Of a stretch of DNA of 64,000 nt, positions 34,744-46,966 are shown piece after piece. This DNA comes from Hypoxylon rubiginosum. Its lineage: Eukaryota > Ascomycota > Sordariomycetes > Xylariales > Hypoxylaceae. Under the pieces are notes generated by a model that made no database searches, was not told the DNA's origin, and was given only the letters and a program-made list of their open reading frames with translations. The stretch is from the NCBI GenBank assembly GCA_902806565.1, contig CADCXA010000060.1:310001-374000 (forward strand), written 5' to 3'. The translations under genes and the position numbers were made by a program. Every line of letters starts with the position of its first letter. Positions within the stretch are counted from its first letter, which is position 1.

Positions 34744-37700
34744 ATGGATCAACTAGGGCTGCGTATCTGCAATGAGTGCGGTCAGGAGAAAGGTAGGTAT
34801 TGGACAATTCCTGAAACTTGGTATTGATGATGTTCAACAAACCTGCCGTGCCTCGCCGGTACATTGTGTAGCTCGTTGATATATAATATAGGTGAAGCTG
34901 ATCAAGTGTAGGGTAACCTTCATTACGAGATACCTTCCATCTCCCCTGATGCCGGTATATCCCCTCCTCGCGATGGGCCGGGTCTACATGACCCATCGTT
35001 TTCTCAGCGAAAGGTATCTGGAGGGTGGTCATGTAAATACGGGCACGCCACCAAGCTGAGGCTCGTTAGTTACAAGCTGGTATCTCGCGAAGACATCGTG
35101 TCGAGCGTCGGCATGGCGAAGATGTCTCACAAGCTCCTCGCTTTTCAGAGTTAATCGAGCAGGAGGGTCCTGGAGGTAGTACTGATACAAGTATTATGGT
35201 AGCAATACCAGTAATGATCACTCCACCTATCGCTCGTCTCTAGGCGAATCTACATACTCCTCCTTTTACTCGATCTCCAATCAGCCGTGGTAGACCTCGC
35301 CTATCCTCCCCACTAAGTACAGGACGCCCGAGACGCGCCGGTCAGCCTCGTGTTTATTCTCCTCCGCTAACCTCGGCGGCACGATGCGGGCGGCCTCGTA
35401 TCTATTCTCCCCCTCGCGAACCTCGGCAGCACGGCGCGGGCGGCCTCAAATACACCCCCCTCGTGCTACAGGTGTTGCTCTTCATGGGCGTCCTCAGGTA
35501 ACTGGAGGAGCCAGGGTGGGGCCGCTCCAGGAGATGCCGCTCCGGACTTCAATGAGCCACCGCCGGTATTCACCGGTAACGACTAGGAGTGTCCACTTGG
35601 CGACCAGATTATGGCCATCAAGCGACGGTTCAATGAGGCGTTGGAGGCGTTGGAGATGCAGTTCTGTCGTCGCTGCAAGGAGAGGTGGTTTGACGTTGAG
35701 TTGAAGGCAGACGGCGTTTGTAAGGGTTGCCATAGCAAGGACGACAAGAAGCAACAAGACGAACCTTACTTTTATTCTGCCGCTAACTATCTTGGTTTCG
35801 GTGACGTGCCTGCGTTTTTAGAGCCGCTAGAGCTGTTAGAGGAGCTACCTCTAATTGCTAATTGCTAGGGTTTACGTCAGTGTTACCTGTACGTTTTTAC
35901 GGTTCGTACAAGGTTCTCCCGAAGGGTTGCCCTAAAACTAATTTGGTTGTAAGGTAGGTATGTAGGTGCGTGGCCAACAGTATAAATACCGCGGTCATGT
36001 AGTGTACTTCCTGCGAGATGTAGGTAAGGTATACTCCGAGCTTCCTCTCCTACCCCGTAACTTGGACATTATTCTGCTACATCCTCTGGGGCCACGGAGT
36101 ACTTCGTAGATATCTTGACAGTTCAGGCGGCGATTTCATGTCTGCAAACGCGTTATAAAGCAATAGCTAATACATTCGGCTGCGCATCATCCTGGGTATC
36201 GTAATTATACACTAAACCACAAGAGTCTATCACAACTCTCAGAGGACGACTCGGTCCTAGACGATCTTAATGTACATGAAATGGAGATCATCAGCAACAA
36301 CATTGCCGCTGATGCAGGTCCGGTTCTTGACGAGCCGGGCGAAGACGGAGATGAAGGTGCCTGTGACGAGGCGGCTGTTCCGAATCTTCTGGTTAACACA
36401 TCTAAGCTAGGTCAACTTCAAGGGCATATGAATCGCGTGGAAAATAATGGCGGCCGACTCCCCCTAGAGCATCGTGATCCGCGCGATGCTTATCAGCTTC
36501 GTATGCCGTCTATTCGACAAACGTTGATTGACGAGTTTAACCACAGCCAGGCGTTGTTGTCTCTCGCCTGCCCGTCCCTATATCCTAACGGGCTGGCTGA
36601 CTTCGTTTAGCCCTGCGAACCTGCATTGGTGGAGTTTTTGCCGCCACATGCCCGACTTTGATTAATGGAAGACTATCCCGGCACCCTCGCGTATGGCCCT
36701 GTCACGTAGGTTGCTACGCAAGAACCCTTACATTGCGGCATAGCACTTCTATAGGCGGATGAAGCTAGAGGACGACAAGGGGAGAAAGCGCTTTGCAAGA
36801 GTATGGGTAAATAAGAAGAAGGCAGAGTAGGCGAGGGAGAGAGGGGACCCCGAGCCTGAACTTGAATATCGCTTCACATTTCCTCAGGAGCTACAGGACA
36901 AACCATCTATGGCCCAGAAGGACGGGTCTGGCTGGTGGAACTTTCGGCCGGCGCGGAACGACGAATTGATAAACCAGTTTAACGCTGTGGTAGCGCTGTG
37001 TTGGTTGGCGAATACGAACTTCTCGCCCTGCACCAGTATGCAGGCAGTTATCGCGTATGCTGCTAAGAGGTACTGCAGTATAAGGCGCGGTCCCCACCAC
37101 GACGTCCGTGGATATAGCCAGAAGTATTCTGCCGCGGGTTGTTGATAACATCCCATTGCTATTATTCGTATCGAAATTGATGAATAGGCTAGTTGGGGAA
37201 AGGGATTATTCCGCACAGGAAATCTCCCACTTTCTTTTAGGGTTGCCGCTACAGGAAGATAGCCGTGTTGTTCATACCGTTGATTGTCGACCCCCCGACG
37301 CGCACTCGCGGCCTCTTGACATTGACGCCGATGGCGAGGTCCAGGTGTCCAAGTCAGTATACGAGAAGTATATCCACAGGCCAGAATTCATAGATGGCAC
37401 CTGCTATCTTAAGTTCCTTGAAAGCTAGAACTTCGGCGCCTGTAATTAAACCAAATAAGCTGTATAACACTATCCCACGAAGCCTAGGGTACTCCATTAC
37501 TTCCTGAGGTACGAGTCGATACGTCCTCACGCATAGTTCGAGGACTTTTGTCGGGTCAAGCTTTTATACAACCACCCGCATCGGGAATACAGCGAGCTAT
37601 TTGTGGTGGAAGGGTTCCATTTCCATAGCTATTCGGAGGCTTATGATTATTACCTAACTGTTCATGGCGACCTCCATTCCGATCGCTATTATAATGGGAT

Positions 37701-38930
37701 TGTTGAGGAGGACGAGGGTCATGAAGATGAATTTGAGCGTGGTCTCGATGATTAGGACATAACGCTAGAGGGCTGGCATGAGCTCGCGCGCCAGGTGCCC
37801 AAGCTTGGCGTTGAGAAGGAGCCTGCCAATCTTCTGGCCGCAGAGATATTAATATCAATTATAACTGGACCACTCACATCGGCTGTTATAAACATGACTT
37901 GTTTGGCACTCTTGACTATTAGAAGTAGCTTCGAGATGGCTCGGCAGATAATTATGATGTGGATAGGCTGCCCCCGGGTGCTGAGGATTTGTTAAGCCGT
38001 GAGCAGTTTATCGCGTTCGCCACCATGTTGGGCCACCGGCATAAGTGGCTACGTGATGGGATAATGCCCCCGGCTTTTCGTATCTAGGTTGACGGCGGCG
38101 TTGGGAAGAGCTATCTTATTAATCTCATTTCCTCGCGTCTCCAGGAGCTTCGTCCTGACGAGAAGCCCCTCATCTTACGGTGCGCGCTTACGGGTATCGC
38201 TTCCAATCGGATATTCGGCCAGATTGTCCACTCCCTCCTTAGATTGCCCGTTGAGGGCCCGTTCAAGCCCCTTTCCGAGTCCCCGATCATCCTTAGCTCA
38301 CTGCAGCGAACCTTTTACGGAGTTCACTACTTGATAACCGATGAGAAAAGTATGGTGTCCTTAAAGGTTCTGGGTATGATCGATAGGCGCTTGCGGGAGA
38401 TATTCCCAAGTGCCGCAATGAGTTCTTCGGCGGGCTCAGTGTCTTCATAGTTAAAGACTTTTTCCAACTGCCACCTATGCTCAGTAAGCCGCTGTATTCG
38501 GACCCCGCAGGTTTCTCGGAGCTCGAGATAGTTAGTCTTAACGCCTGCCGCTCCTTTACCCACTCCATCTTCCTCACCGTTGTACAACGGCAGCGGGGGC
38601 AGGACCAAGCCATATTTCGCCAGGCGCCGTCCGAGCTGCGTATGCCGCGACCGTTAGTTGTGTCGTGGGAGCTGCTGGCCTCGAGGTGCACTGTCGAGCT
38701 CCCGCAAGAGGAGGTGGATGGCTTCGCCGATGCTGTTCGACTGTACACTACGAAAACTTGGGACAATGAATATAACCATGACCATATGCTTCCACTGAAT
38801 AGCGCGGTCATCGACGTCGCGGCTTCGAACAATGGTACCGGTGCAGCGAGAGTCGTCTGACGCGGTTGGAAACCTCTCCAAGACGTTCCCTGTTTGTGTT
38901 GGGTGCAGAGTTATGCTGACGCGGAAATAC
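34744..38930 (+). pseudogene. RepHel B: Helitron Rep/PIF1-like helicase, internally deleted and truncated
   Basis: MDQLGLRICNECGQEKG begins the frame; a GTAGGT near 34792 and a later AG before GTGAAGCTGA suggest a first intron. A basic segment with AT-hook-like cores follows, then a Cys finger FCRRC..VCKGC (35660-35740). RGHVVYFLRDVGKVYSELPLLP matches RepHel A. The N-terminal Rep region is mostly deleted: the text jumps from DFD through NPYIAAQHFYRRMK to PEPELEYRFTFPQ, removing the whole HUH motif. The two-Tyr motif reads AYAAKRYCS and is shifted. The P-loop is VDGGVGKSY, two Gly codons shorter than in RepHel C. Walker B is LITDEKSM and intact. Many TAG/TAA stops are present. The helicase C-terminal motifs are absent. 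Confidence 0.8.
35280..35450 (+). repeat. AT-hook-like coding repeat in RepHel B N-terminus
   Basis: In one frame the DNA encodes RGRPRL, GRPRRAGQPRVYSPP, CGRPRIYSPP and REPRQHGAGG, a series of Gly-Arg-Pro-Arg cores spaced by about 20 residues. The underlying DNA is an imperfect 60-65 bp tandem repeat. AT-hooks bind the minor groove of AT-rich DNA. The frame differs from the downstream finger, so a frameshift lies between. Confidence 0.5.
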
Positions 38931-40200
38931 CACGGGTCGGTCTCATTTCCACATACCACGATACAGGCATTACACAGTCGGTGTCGACAACACAATGTGT
39001 TCTGAGGAGGGCGGACAAGCAGAACACACATTTCGGGGCACTCGATCGCCCCTAGGGAAGCCGTCTGCAGGAACGCGCAGTGTTGTTCCTCGGCAGTACT
39101 AGCTAGCCGTTCGAGCCGCTAGCCGGTTGCTTTCTGGATGAACCAATCCCGGACTAGATCATAGAGGCCGGGCGTCTTTGAGGCTCTCTCCGCTCTACGA
39201 ATGACGGTGTCGAATCACCTCATGAATACGGACTTTGGGGAAATGAAAGTGAGTGGGAATATAAAAGATCCAGGGGACGAGGCGGACTAGGCGGGATGGC
39301 TTACTAGAAGGCTACTTCATGCCCGCGACCACGGTCGCGCGTCGCAAAAATTACACGACATGAGGTAGGAGACAGGCCGGAATAGTTATCTATACGCGCG
39401 GCTTGATAGCGGAGGTTAAAGGGGTACAGTCGTCCGCCCAGCAAAATGCACCAGCAAAATGCACCAGCGCGACAAAGGAGAACAATCAGGTGCCGCCCGG
39501 ATGATTACAAGGACACTTGTCACTTTTCCATCGAGGTCTGATGTAATGCACTGAAAGGCCACACGCGAAGCGATGCGGATGGTAGGTAGCTGGTGGGCAC
39601 GATCTGTATGTCGGCGCTGCGGCGAGCGATTTTGTCTGCCGCTAAAAAGATGAAGGCCTTGGCTGGTTTGTCTGCCTCGAGACGACGCAACAGGTCGATA
39701 GGTGAAAATACAGCTCGCCGGCGGTAAGTACAGGTTTAATATTATTATTGCAGATTAAGGATGATGGTGGGTGGAGGACCGAAGTTTCGTCCCACGCGAC
39801 GAGCAGTTCCGGAGCGCCCGGCAACCCTCCAAAATCCGAGACGAAGGCCAAGACGACGGCGGCAAAAGGCAACAACACCTCGTAGTTATAGAGCGTAGGC
39901 GGTCTTGGTAATGTTATCTGCCCAATATTTGAGCTCGTAAAGAAGGCAATCTTCTGGCTGGGGCCCGCGTTCCAGTCTCGGGAGCCGCTGCGGCAACAAA
40001 TCAGCCAGGATGCAAGCGGTCGCAGACGGGGATGGCCGGAAGGCAACAACACGGGACTCGCCGTGAAGAGGATGGATAGCAGGTTTCTTTCAAGAAAACG
40101 ACTCTTCTGCTGATATTTGATAGCCACAACTAATTGATAACGGTCCTGTTCAAAATTGTCGACAAGTTGCGGCATGAGAGGGTATGCCGACTCCCTGGGA
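38931..40200. other. Stretch without recognised gene between Helitron B and the polyketide synthase remnant
   Basis: Starts where RepHel B breaks off. A GC-rich hairpin (GGGGC, 8-base loop, GCCCC, followed by TAGG) lies near 39030-39055. A minus-strand open frame at 39642-40175 follows the polyketide synthase carrier domain and may be its degraded C-terminal extension, but I cannot assign it. Confidence 0.45.
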
Positions 40201-40205
40201 GGGTT

Positions 40206-43200
40206 TCAGCGGTGCGGTGGGCACCCCGGCAGGATTTTGCCCAAGGTTTTAGAACATATTGTCCTAATTCCAAGCCGCAGTAGCCCCATTCCCAACCGTA
40301 ACGAGTGCGTGCAGCGAGCCTGTTGCTTCCACCACGCCCGCAATTTGATGACGACCAGGGAGTCGAGGCCCAAGTCGACAAGAGACTTTATCGTGTTGAG
40401 CTCATCATATGGCTTAATGAGGAGATCAAACAGCCTCTTCCCAATCTCTAGAGCGAGGAAGTCCTCGAACTCGGCCGGTTTCAAGATCGAAGGGTCTCCC
40501 CGTGCACCGGTGAAGGCGGCCTTTAGCGCTTGGTTTGACAACTCTCCTGCATCCGCTGTGCTGGCACTGCTGCTCCTGTTATGGTATGCAGCCATGCGCC
40601 TGTCGTTTCGCCAAGCGGTACGGTTGCCAGGACTGCCGAGGGGCGTGTCAGATCCGAGGCCTAGGACGAAGCCGCTTTAGTCGAGCCAGCTAAGAGATCC
40701 CCCCGGGAGGGGGGGGGGAGAGGGCTTCCGCCGTAAATAGAGCCCGGCTTCGGCCCATGGCTAGGGCGATGGCGTCAAAAAAAAAAACTCCTGCTCGGAG
40801 ACGCCCCTGAAGCCGGCCGTCTTCATCTTGCTTAGCATTCCGTACGTTTCAGTGATGACGCCCATATTGGCGACTGCGCCAATGTTAATAACGAAGGCAG
40901 CCATCTAGACTAGACGACATGGGGTACTGTACGAAGGCATCGAGAAAGGTGTTGGCGCTTGCGTAGTTTGTTTGGCCTGGCTGGCCAACTGAACCGGGGA
41001 GGGAGCTGAATAGGAGGAAGAAGTCGAGGTTTTTCTCCTGCGTAGCATGGTGGAGGTTCCACGTTTCCCGGACCTTCGGTTCGATGGCTGTCTACCAGTC
41101 GTCGAACGACATCTTCTCGAAGTTCTTATCACAAAGCGCGATGGATAGCTGCAGGACGCCCTTGGGGGGCTGCGATACGGCCGAAGTGGCGCTCGCAACA
41201 TCCTCGGGTCGCCAGTAACAAGGTGGGCCTGACATCCCACACTTTGGATCTCGTTAACGAAGGAACGGACCTCAGAGTCCTCGCTTGTGGGAAATGGCCC
41301 GGCCAAGGCCGCCCAAGTCCCCGACCTGGGAGTACGACGCTGGATTGCTAAACGTGACCTGGAAAGGCTGAGGCGCCACCTCCAGGGCGAACTCGACATC
41401 AACAAGAGTGTTTCTGAGGGTTATTGAGACACGGCCAATATGCTGGCCTTCTAACATATCTTGAACCTCGTGGGCGCCAAACAGCTTGACTGGCCGTACG
41501 GGATTGATGAGTCCCTCCTCGTAGAACCTGACGGTTGATTTGATCAAACTTTTTTACTACATGTCAATATTTCATTCGTGTGGAATCCGGGGAAGAAACT
41601 ACGAAAATATCTCAAGGACTTCAATTCTTCTCCACAGCTAGTCGATATCAATATAGCAATAGCTTTGGTTGGCTAGGAAAGGCTGCATATCCAGCTTTGC
41701 GGTTAAGAACCACATCGACCCCCTAGCCCTTGGTTTAACCCTCGGTTTATCTCATTGAGTCGGCGGCAAAGGAGTAATCTTGAGAATAGAAGATTCGGTT
41801 CCTGGGAAAGCCGAACTCTTTGTTCAAATGCTAGACCTTGTCCTCGCTGCCCATGGAAGTATAGACAACGGCTTTGAATATCTGCGCGACTTGGACGGCC
41901 GCTAGACCGACGCCTCCGCAGGCGCTATGGATGAGGACAGACTGGGACAGGATGAACTTCAACAGTAACAATTGCACGGCAGGTGCAGGAAACATACCTG
42001 GCCTTCAACAAGCCGACCAACTTTACCAGCGAGTGTATGGCTGTTACATACGGAGCGAGCATGGAAGACGTCTCAAGTCGTATGGTGGATAGAATTTTGA
42101 CATATGCAAACCCCGGAACACAGAGATACCTAGCGAACGCCGACTTCCTTAAGCAGGCGATATGGTTGCCCACCTTGAGATTCTTGACACAAGGTCCTAT
42201 CTTGATGACCATTCCGGCTGCTTCAAGCCCGAGCTGTTGAGTAGGGAGTTCGACGAGGTTCATCGCGACGAGTATATCTTGCGTAGTACAATTAGCGAAT
42301 GCCGCATACATATACTGAGGAAAAGAAGGTGCTAAAATGAAAGCTAGCGGAAATTCCGGCTCGTTGCTCTGAAGCTCAAGTCCGCCGCATGGACCTCAAC
42401 TTCGACTTCTTTCTCGCCAAGAATCTCGCGTGCGGATTGCGACCACTGCAGTGTCGACTCGTCCAGGTGTTCCAACATCAAGGGCCGCATTCTCGGCAGT
42501 GGGTAAGGAGGTCAACTCGTCCTGTTAAGCTAAATGGGTAATAACGTCCGATGTGAGCCTGACCTTATCGGAGTACAAATTCGAAATCAGGTTTGAGCGC
42601 GTCTTCGTGGTCACGACGGCTTTGAAATTTACGGATCACACTGGCTAGCTCCCTAGCATCGTTGTCACAGGCTTCCAGTTCGCAAACCCCAAGGTCTACA
42701 AGCATCTCGGTCCGCATGGTTCTGGCGAATCCGATCACAGAGGCATATCTCGGATCACGACAACCAATGTAACACAGTATCGTCACCCAGAGAATGTCGA
42801 CGCTCCCGAGCTTACCGAGAAGGCTGCGGAGAGCATCTGGCTGGGTGACATCCAAGCTTTCCAAGAACGGCTGGATTCGGTCAAGAAGGCACAGTACGTC
42901 CTGATCAGGAGGCAAATTGAGGTCTTGAAGAGAAGGTTTTGTGACCTGGTACCCGGCGTCATACAGTTGGCGAACAATTAGGTCATCAGTTCTTTCTATT
43001 TCCTCAGCGTCAGCGTACAACACCGACATCTTCTTGACTGGCAGCACTAGCTGTACTAGTCTGGCAATGACAGTGGAGGATAGTCCGTCCTCTCAAACAG
43101 TGCCGGAAATTTCCAGAACGACTGCGGAGAGGCTTGCCCGCAGAACATCGGCTCCAGTGCCCTCGTGGTGTTCGTTCTCGGTGGTGGTGAAGGCTGCCCA

Positions 43201-43640
43201 CCAGGTGGGCCGCGAGCCGAACACATATCCTGCCCACGTGGACCTAGCACAGATATCCTGAATAATCAAGCGTCCTTAGGGCGCGAAAGGTCTCCGAACC
43301 AGCCTAAAGAACGACGAGAGTGATTGCTGCTAAGCCCACCACGTTCGAGACAACGATGAGATCATACCGGTGATTGCCAAAGCCTTGTTCCTCAAGATCT
43401 TTGGAAATGTCTAATATGGAGAACCCCACGCTTGGGAACGCTTTCGCCTTATCTTGGATCGATATATCCCTTGGAAGTGAACGTGTGCTAGGAGCATAGA
43501 ACCTCCCCGCTGGGCAGGACCAGGCTTCCAGTGATAGCGGATGCGGGCGTAGGGGAGACCTCGCCGATCTCAAGAACGCGCCGGTTGGGCTTAGAGTGGC
43601 AGACATGCTGCACGAAATTCGAAATGTCGAAGGGGCTCGT
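40206..43640 (-). pseudogene. Highly reducing polyketide synthase remnant (MT-ER-KR-ACP)
   Basis: Domains in the correct order on the minus strand, in different frames with many stops. Methyltransferase: FSILDISKDLEEQGF and YDLIVVSNV (about 43300-43440). Core region before ER: 42565-43047. Enoylreductase: LGLEAAGMVIKIGP, VGNHIACL, ASMLAPYVTAIHSLVKL (41925-42311), then GDLGGLGRAIS leading into ketoreductase. Ketoreductase C-terminal part: [20 protein letters not shown] followed by [15 protein letters not shown] (about 40900-41090). Acyl carrier: LVDLGLDSLVVIKLRAWW with the phosphopantetheine Ser codon at 40361-40359. The N-terminal ketosynthase, acyltransferase and dehydratase are missing. Such enzymes build reduced polyketides; this copy cannot. 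No other biosynthetic cluster gene is recognised beside it. Confidence 0.85.
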
Positions 43641-45097
43641 AAATTGCGTCAGGCCAGCTCAGATATCATCAAGATGACCTTCGTCGAAGGTCTGCTCCCT
43701 ACGCAGCATGAACAACAGCAAAGTCAAGAAATGAGTCACAATCACCCTCAAGAGCGAAGAACCATAAGGAGTGCAAAGGCGATTGACGTTAGAATCAAGG
43801 GATAATAATAGCAGAACTTAGAGTTAGAAGAGCGAAAGGAAAGTCTAGAATATGATTCCGGAATTATACAAGGGTTAGAAGAGTTCTGAACATTAACTTG
43901 AAATGCAAAGACATATAACCACATATATATCGCTATCAAACATGGGGAAATGAAGAGTTCTGGACGTAGACTTTGAGCGTAAGACAAGCAGAGTTTAATA
44001 TGGGCGAAGGGTATTAAAGTGGTGATAATAATAGTGAAACCCAGCCTGAAAAAGATTGGAATTTGAGCAAAAGCGTTAATGTCTTTTTTTCCTGATCATT
44101 CCGTGCGATCGGAATTATTCCTGTCAGCCAGTTGGCGAGAACTAATGCAATTCCAAATTTAGACCATTAGTTTATCCATGCTGTCGGGACCATAAATACA
44201 ACCCACCGGGATTGCAAAGGTTAGGGGCCCCACCTAAGCTATAAATAGAAAACAAGGTATATTTCTAAGGATGCTTATGGAGGTTGTAAAGGCTTGAGTT
44301 GCCCCTCCATAGCCCAGGTTCTTAAATACCTCCACAGTGCGTGTCGCACCTTCTGTTTCCGTACCTTCCATCTTAAATATACCTATCTAAATAAGGTCGC
44401 GGCCTAAAAATTAAATAGAACTCTGTTAAATTCAAGGGTCAATTGAATTAGGTCTGAATCTTCTGATTAGGAAGTGAATTCTTGTTGTGTGTCAAATCCT
44501 GATTTACTAGCCCACTTGGTGAGGGTTTATTCGTTCCCAGCCACCAGCTAATCTTCGGATCTAACAAACTCTTACACATTACCTACCTACCTATTTATTA
44601 ATAAGAGTCTTATTTTTAAGCCCCGATCTTAGTAAGTAACAAATTTCCTAAGTTTAAAATAAGAAAGAAGGTTAAGATATATAATATTTCCTTTTAATTC
44701 TAAACCTTTCTATTAAGCACCGCAGGCTGTGCGGTCCAGTCCGGTCCGGCTTGGCTAGGGAAGCAATGCCGGATCTATTATAACGTAAACCAAAGCCATC
44801 AACAACAATTTCTTAACGTCTAGGTACATAAAAGAATTTATAAATTAAATTCTAAATACCATGCAGGCATCAGTCTTTTAAACGTACATGGTATATACTT
44901 AGACTAAGGGAAGCTAAATTTGTTTTACTCAGGCACAAGGAGCCAAAGGCAATACAAGTAAAGCTCTTTAATCTACCGATTTAGGCACCAGTACTTTAGT
45001 ATAAATGGTACTAAGAGGTAAGTAATATATAACCTTCCTGACTCGTGTGATAATTTGTTTTATCAACCACTATACCTTTAGTCATAAATTTAAGACA
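43641..45097. other. Intergenic stretch, moderately AT-rich, no supported gene
   Basis: Only short frames. AT content rises from about 43800. The last 100-200 bp would hold the promoter of the 273-residue gene; no clear element is visible. Confidence 0.5.
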
Positions 45098-45919
45098 ATG
45101 TCACCATTAAGTACTAGCCAATGGCGTCGGTGGTATCCCTGGCTCCTTACTCTCAAGGGAACAATATTCATCTTGGCGGCCGCTGTCCTAGTTACCCTAC
45201 TTCGGCAATCTTTCAAGACATCGTCCACGAATATGACAGATTATACCCCTGACTCAGTTGCCACCTGTCCTCACGATATGCCCTCACATAGAAAAGTTCT
45301 CTCGGAGATAATCAAGGCATGCGACATCCACACTGCATTACGGGAAGCTAAATGGTCCCCAATAATTAGGATCGACCATTCCTTCCATCACAGCCGCCCA
45401 CACCATAACAATAACCAACTGAACCTGGGCGCCCCTAGTACTTCTTTATACGACATATTCAGTCTTAATAACCCTCGTCATATGTCACAAAAAGAAATTC
45501 TGGATCGAGTCGCTAAAGTGCTCCGGCATCTCAAAGATCATGCCTATACCTCTCAAGCCACAAACGATCTAATGGTTCTGAAAGGGGTAATAAGAGCTGG
45601 CGAGATAGTGAGCAGTGAAGCAGGGCGTTCTCGAGGGGTGTATGATGATTGGATTTTACCAGTCGTGGAGGAAGCTGCAAAATGGGCGATTAAGGAAGAG
45701 AAGTGCTTTCGGGGGAAATACGGTCATGATCAAGCAGAGCAAGGGTGGCTTACTTGGTTAGGCACATCTTCTACAAAGGATGGCGGAAATGAAAAGGCAA
45801 GGCAGGACCACTGTTGGATAAGGTATAGGCGGGAGGGAAGGTTGGACTGGGAAACCTTATGTACCCGAGCTACAGCGACTTACGCAAGATCAGAGTGTTG
45901 GGAGGATGATATGCCGTAA
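45098..45919 (+). CDS. Hypothetical single-pass membrane protein, 273 residues
   Basis: An intact single-exon frame beginning MSPLSTSQWRRW. A hydrophobic stretch follows at residues 13-34 (WLLTLKGTIFILAAAVLVTLL), preceded by RRW and followed by RQSFK, so it reads as a signal anchor or transmembrane helix. The rest is soluble: a His-rich patch (HSFHHSRPHHNNN), a helical region (MSQKEILDRVAKVLRHLKDH) and a Cys/Trp-containing C-terminal half ending CWEDDMP. No family is recognised. No stops or frameshifts occur although the neighbours are ruined, which suggests selection or recent arrival. The upstream in-frame region lacks an ATG, so the start at 45098 is preferred. Confidence 0.6.
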   Translation: MSPLSTSQWRRWYPWLLTLKGTIFILAAAVLVTLLRQSFKTSSTNMTDYTPDSVATCPHDMPSHRKVLSEIIKACDIHTALREAKWSPIIRIDHSFHHSRPHHNNNQLNLGAPSTSLYDIFSLNNPRHMSQKEILDRVAKVLRHLKDHAYTSQATNDLMVLKGVIRAGEIVSSEAGRSRGVYDDWILPVVEEAAKWAIKEEKCFRGKYGHDQAEQGWLTWLGTSSTKDGGNEKARQDHCWIRYRREGRLDWETLCTRATATYARSECWEDDMP

Positions 45920-46966
45920 AATAATAATTTACGGCCCGATGAATCCCATGATTTGTTGCGTATTAAGAATGAATAAATTAACTAGCATTGCATTTAATAG
46001 CTCCTCGTGTTATTCGGGAACTGCGTGTTACCCACCAACTTATTTTTTTTAATGCTGTGCTGTAGTTGATCACAAAGTAGACAGCCTACACCATATCTTT
46101 TATATGTACACGGTGGGGGCGAGCTAACTTTAATCTGTAATAATGGTCTGTACTCCACGGATGAAACAGTCCTCAATCAACATTATTAATTACATCCAAT
46201 CCTTACATTTTGGCGATAGGAGTAAGATGCGATCGCATTAAAGACACACACCGACCAAATGAGAATACCTCTAGGTACTCTGAAAATCCTCTGACGATGT
46301 TCTATTCCAATTCTCAAGTCATTCTGGCAAGGCCCCCCCAGTTCGAGCACTCCCTCCAAAACCTCTCCGACACAAATCTACTATCATATAGGACACCGCC
46401 GAGCCCTTCGCTTGGGCCTATTACCTCCTATCGCCAGCAGAGATGTGGTATTTGCTAGATAAGCTAGTTGGCTCTCTATAATGAGCACTGAGGCAGCACT
46501 GGGGCAGCACGCATGTCTGGTTTGACTGGTCTGCGGGAAGGAATAGGGCGAGATGGGTGAGGCAGATATTGGGAGATGTGGACGTGCTGGACGTGCTGGA
46601 CGTGATGGAATTTGGGTGACAAATAAAGTTCTCATTCCAATGCTACCCTACCCACTTCTCTAAACCCATGACATATATGTCGTAGTTAGATCTCGACCTT
46701 GTCTTTAAGACGCTGTCGCGCCGCACCCTGAGCAAGTAGTAGTTGAGGCATGAGAAAAGGCTGGTATTTCATTGTGGTTATATATATGTTAGATTACGTG
46801 TGTATTCAATTAGGGGGTCAATTCTGTGTATTGAACTTGTGTATCTGAATTAACGTGTGTCCTTGCGATTCCTTAGAATAGCTTCGGAATAGGGTTACCT
46901 GTTGCGGCTCCGGCCTCTGGCCTGTATGCAGGACCTGAATAGGTCCTCCAGAATAACCTCTATTAT
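45920..46966. other. Intergenic stretch, no supported gene
   Basis: Short frames only. No repeats or motifs recognised apart from mild AT-rich tracts. Confidence 0.5.

Larger units (their letters stand above)
33017..38930 (+). mobile_element. Helitron B, decayed, with HNH gene
   Basis: Same layout as Helitron A: HNH gene, short gap, Rep/helicase, all on the plus strand. The helicase breaks off at about 38930 inside the conserved CRVMLTR segment, so the 3' end is lost by deletion or insertion. The left end abuts the AT block. Termini were not identified. Confidence 0.65.

Noticed and set aside
39642..40175. Carnitine acyltransferase-like C-terminal domain of the polyketide synthase
   Set aside because: The frame follows the carrier domain but no convincing acyltransferase motif could be identified.
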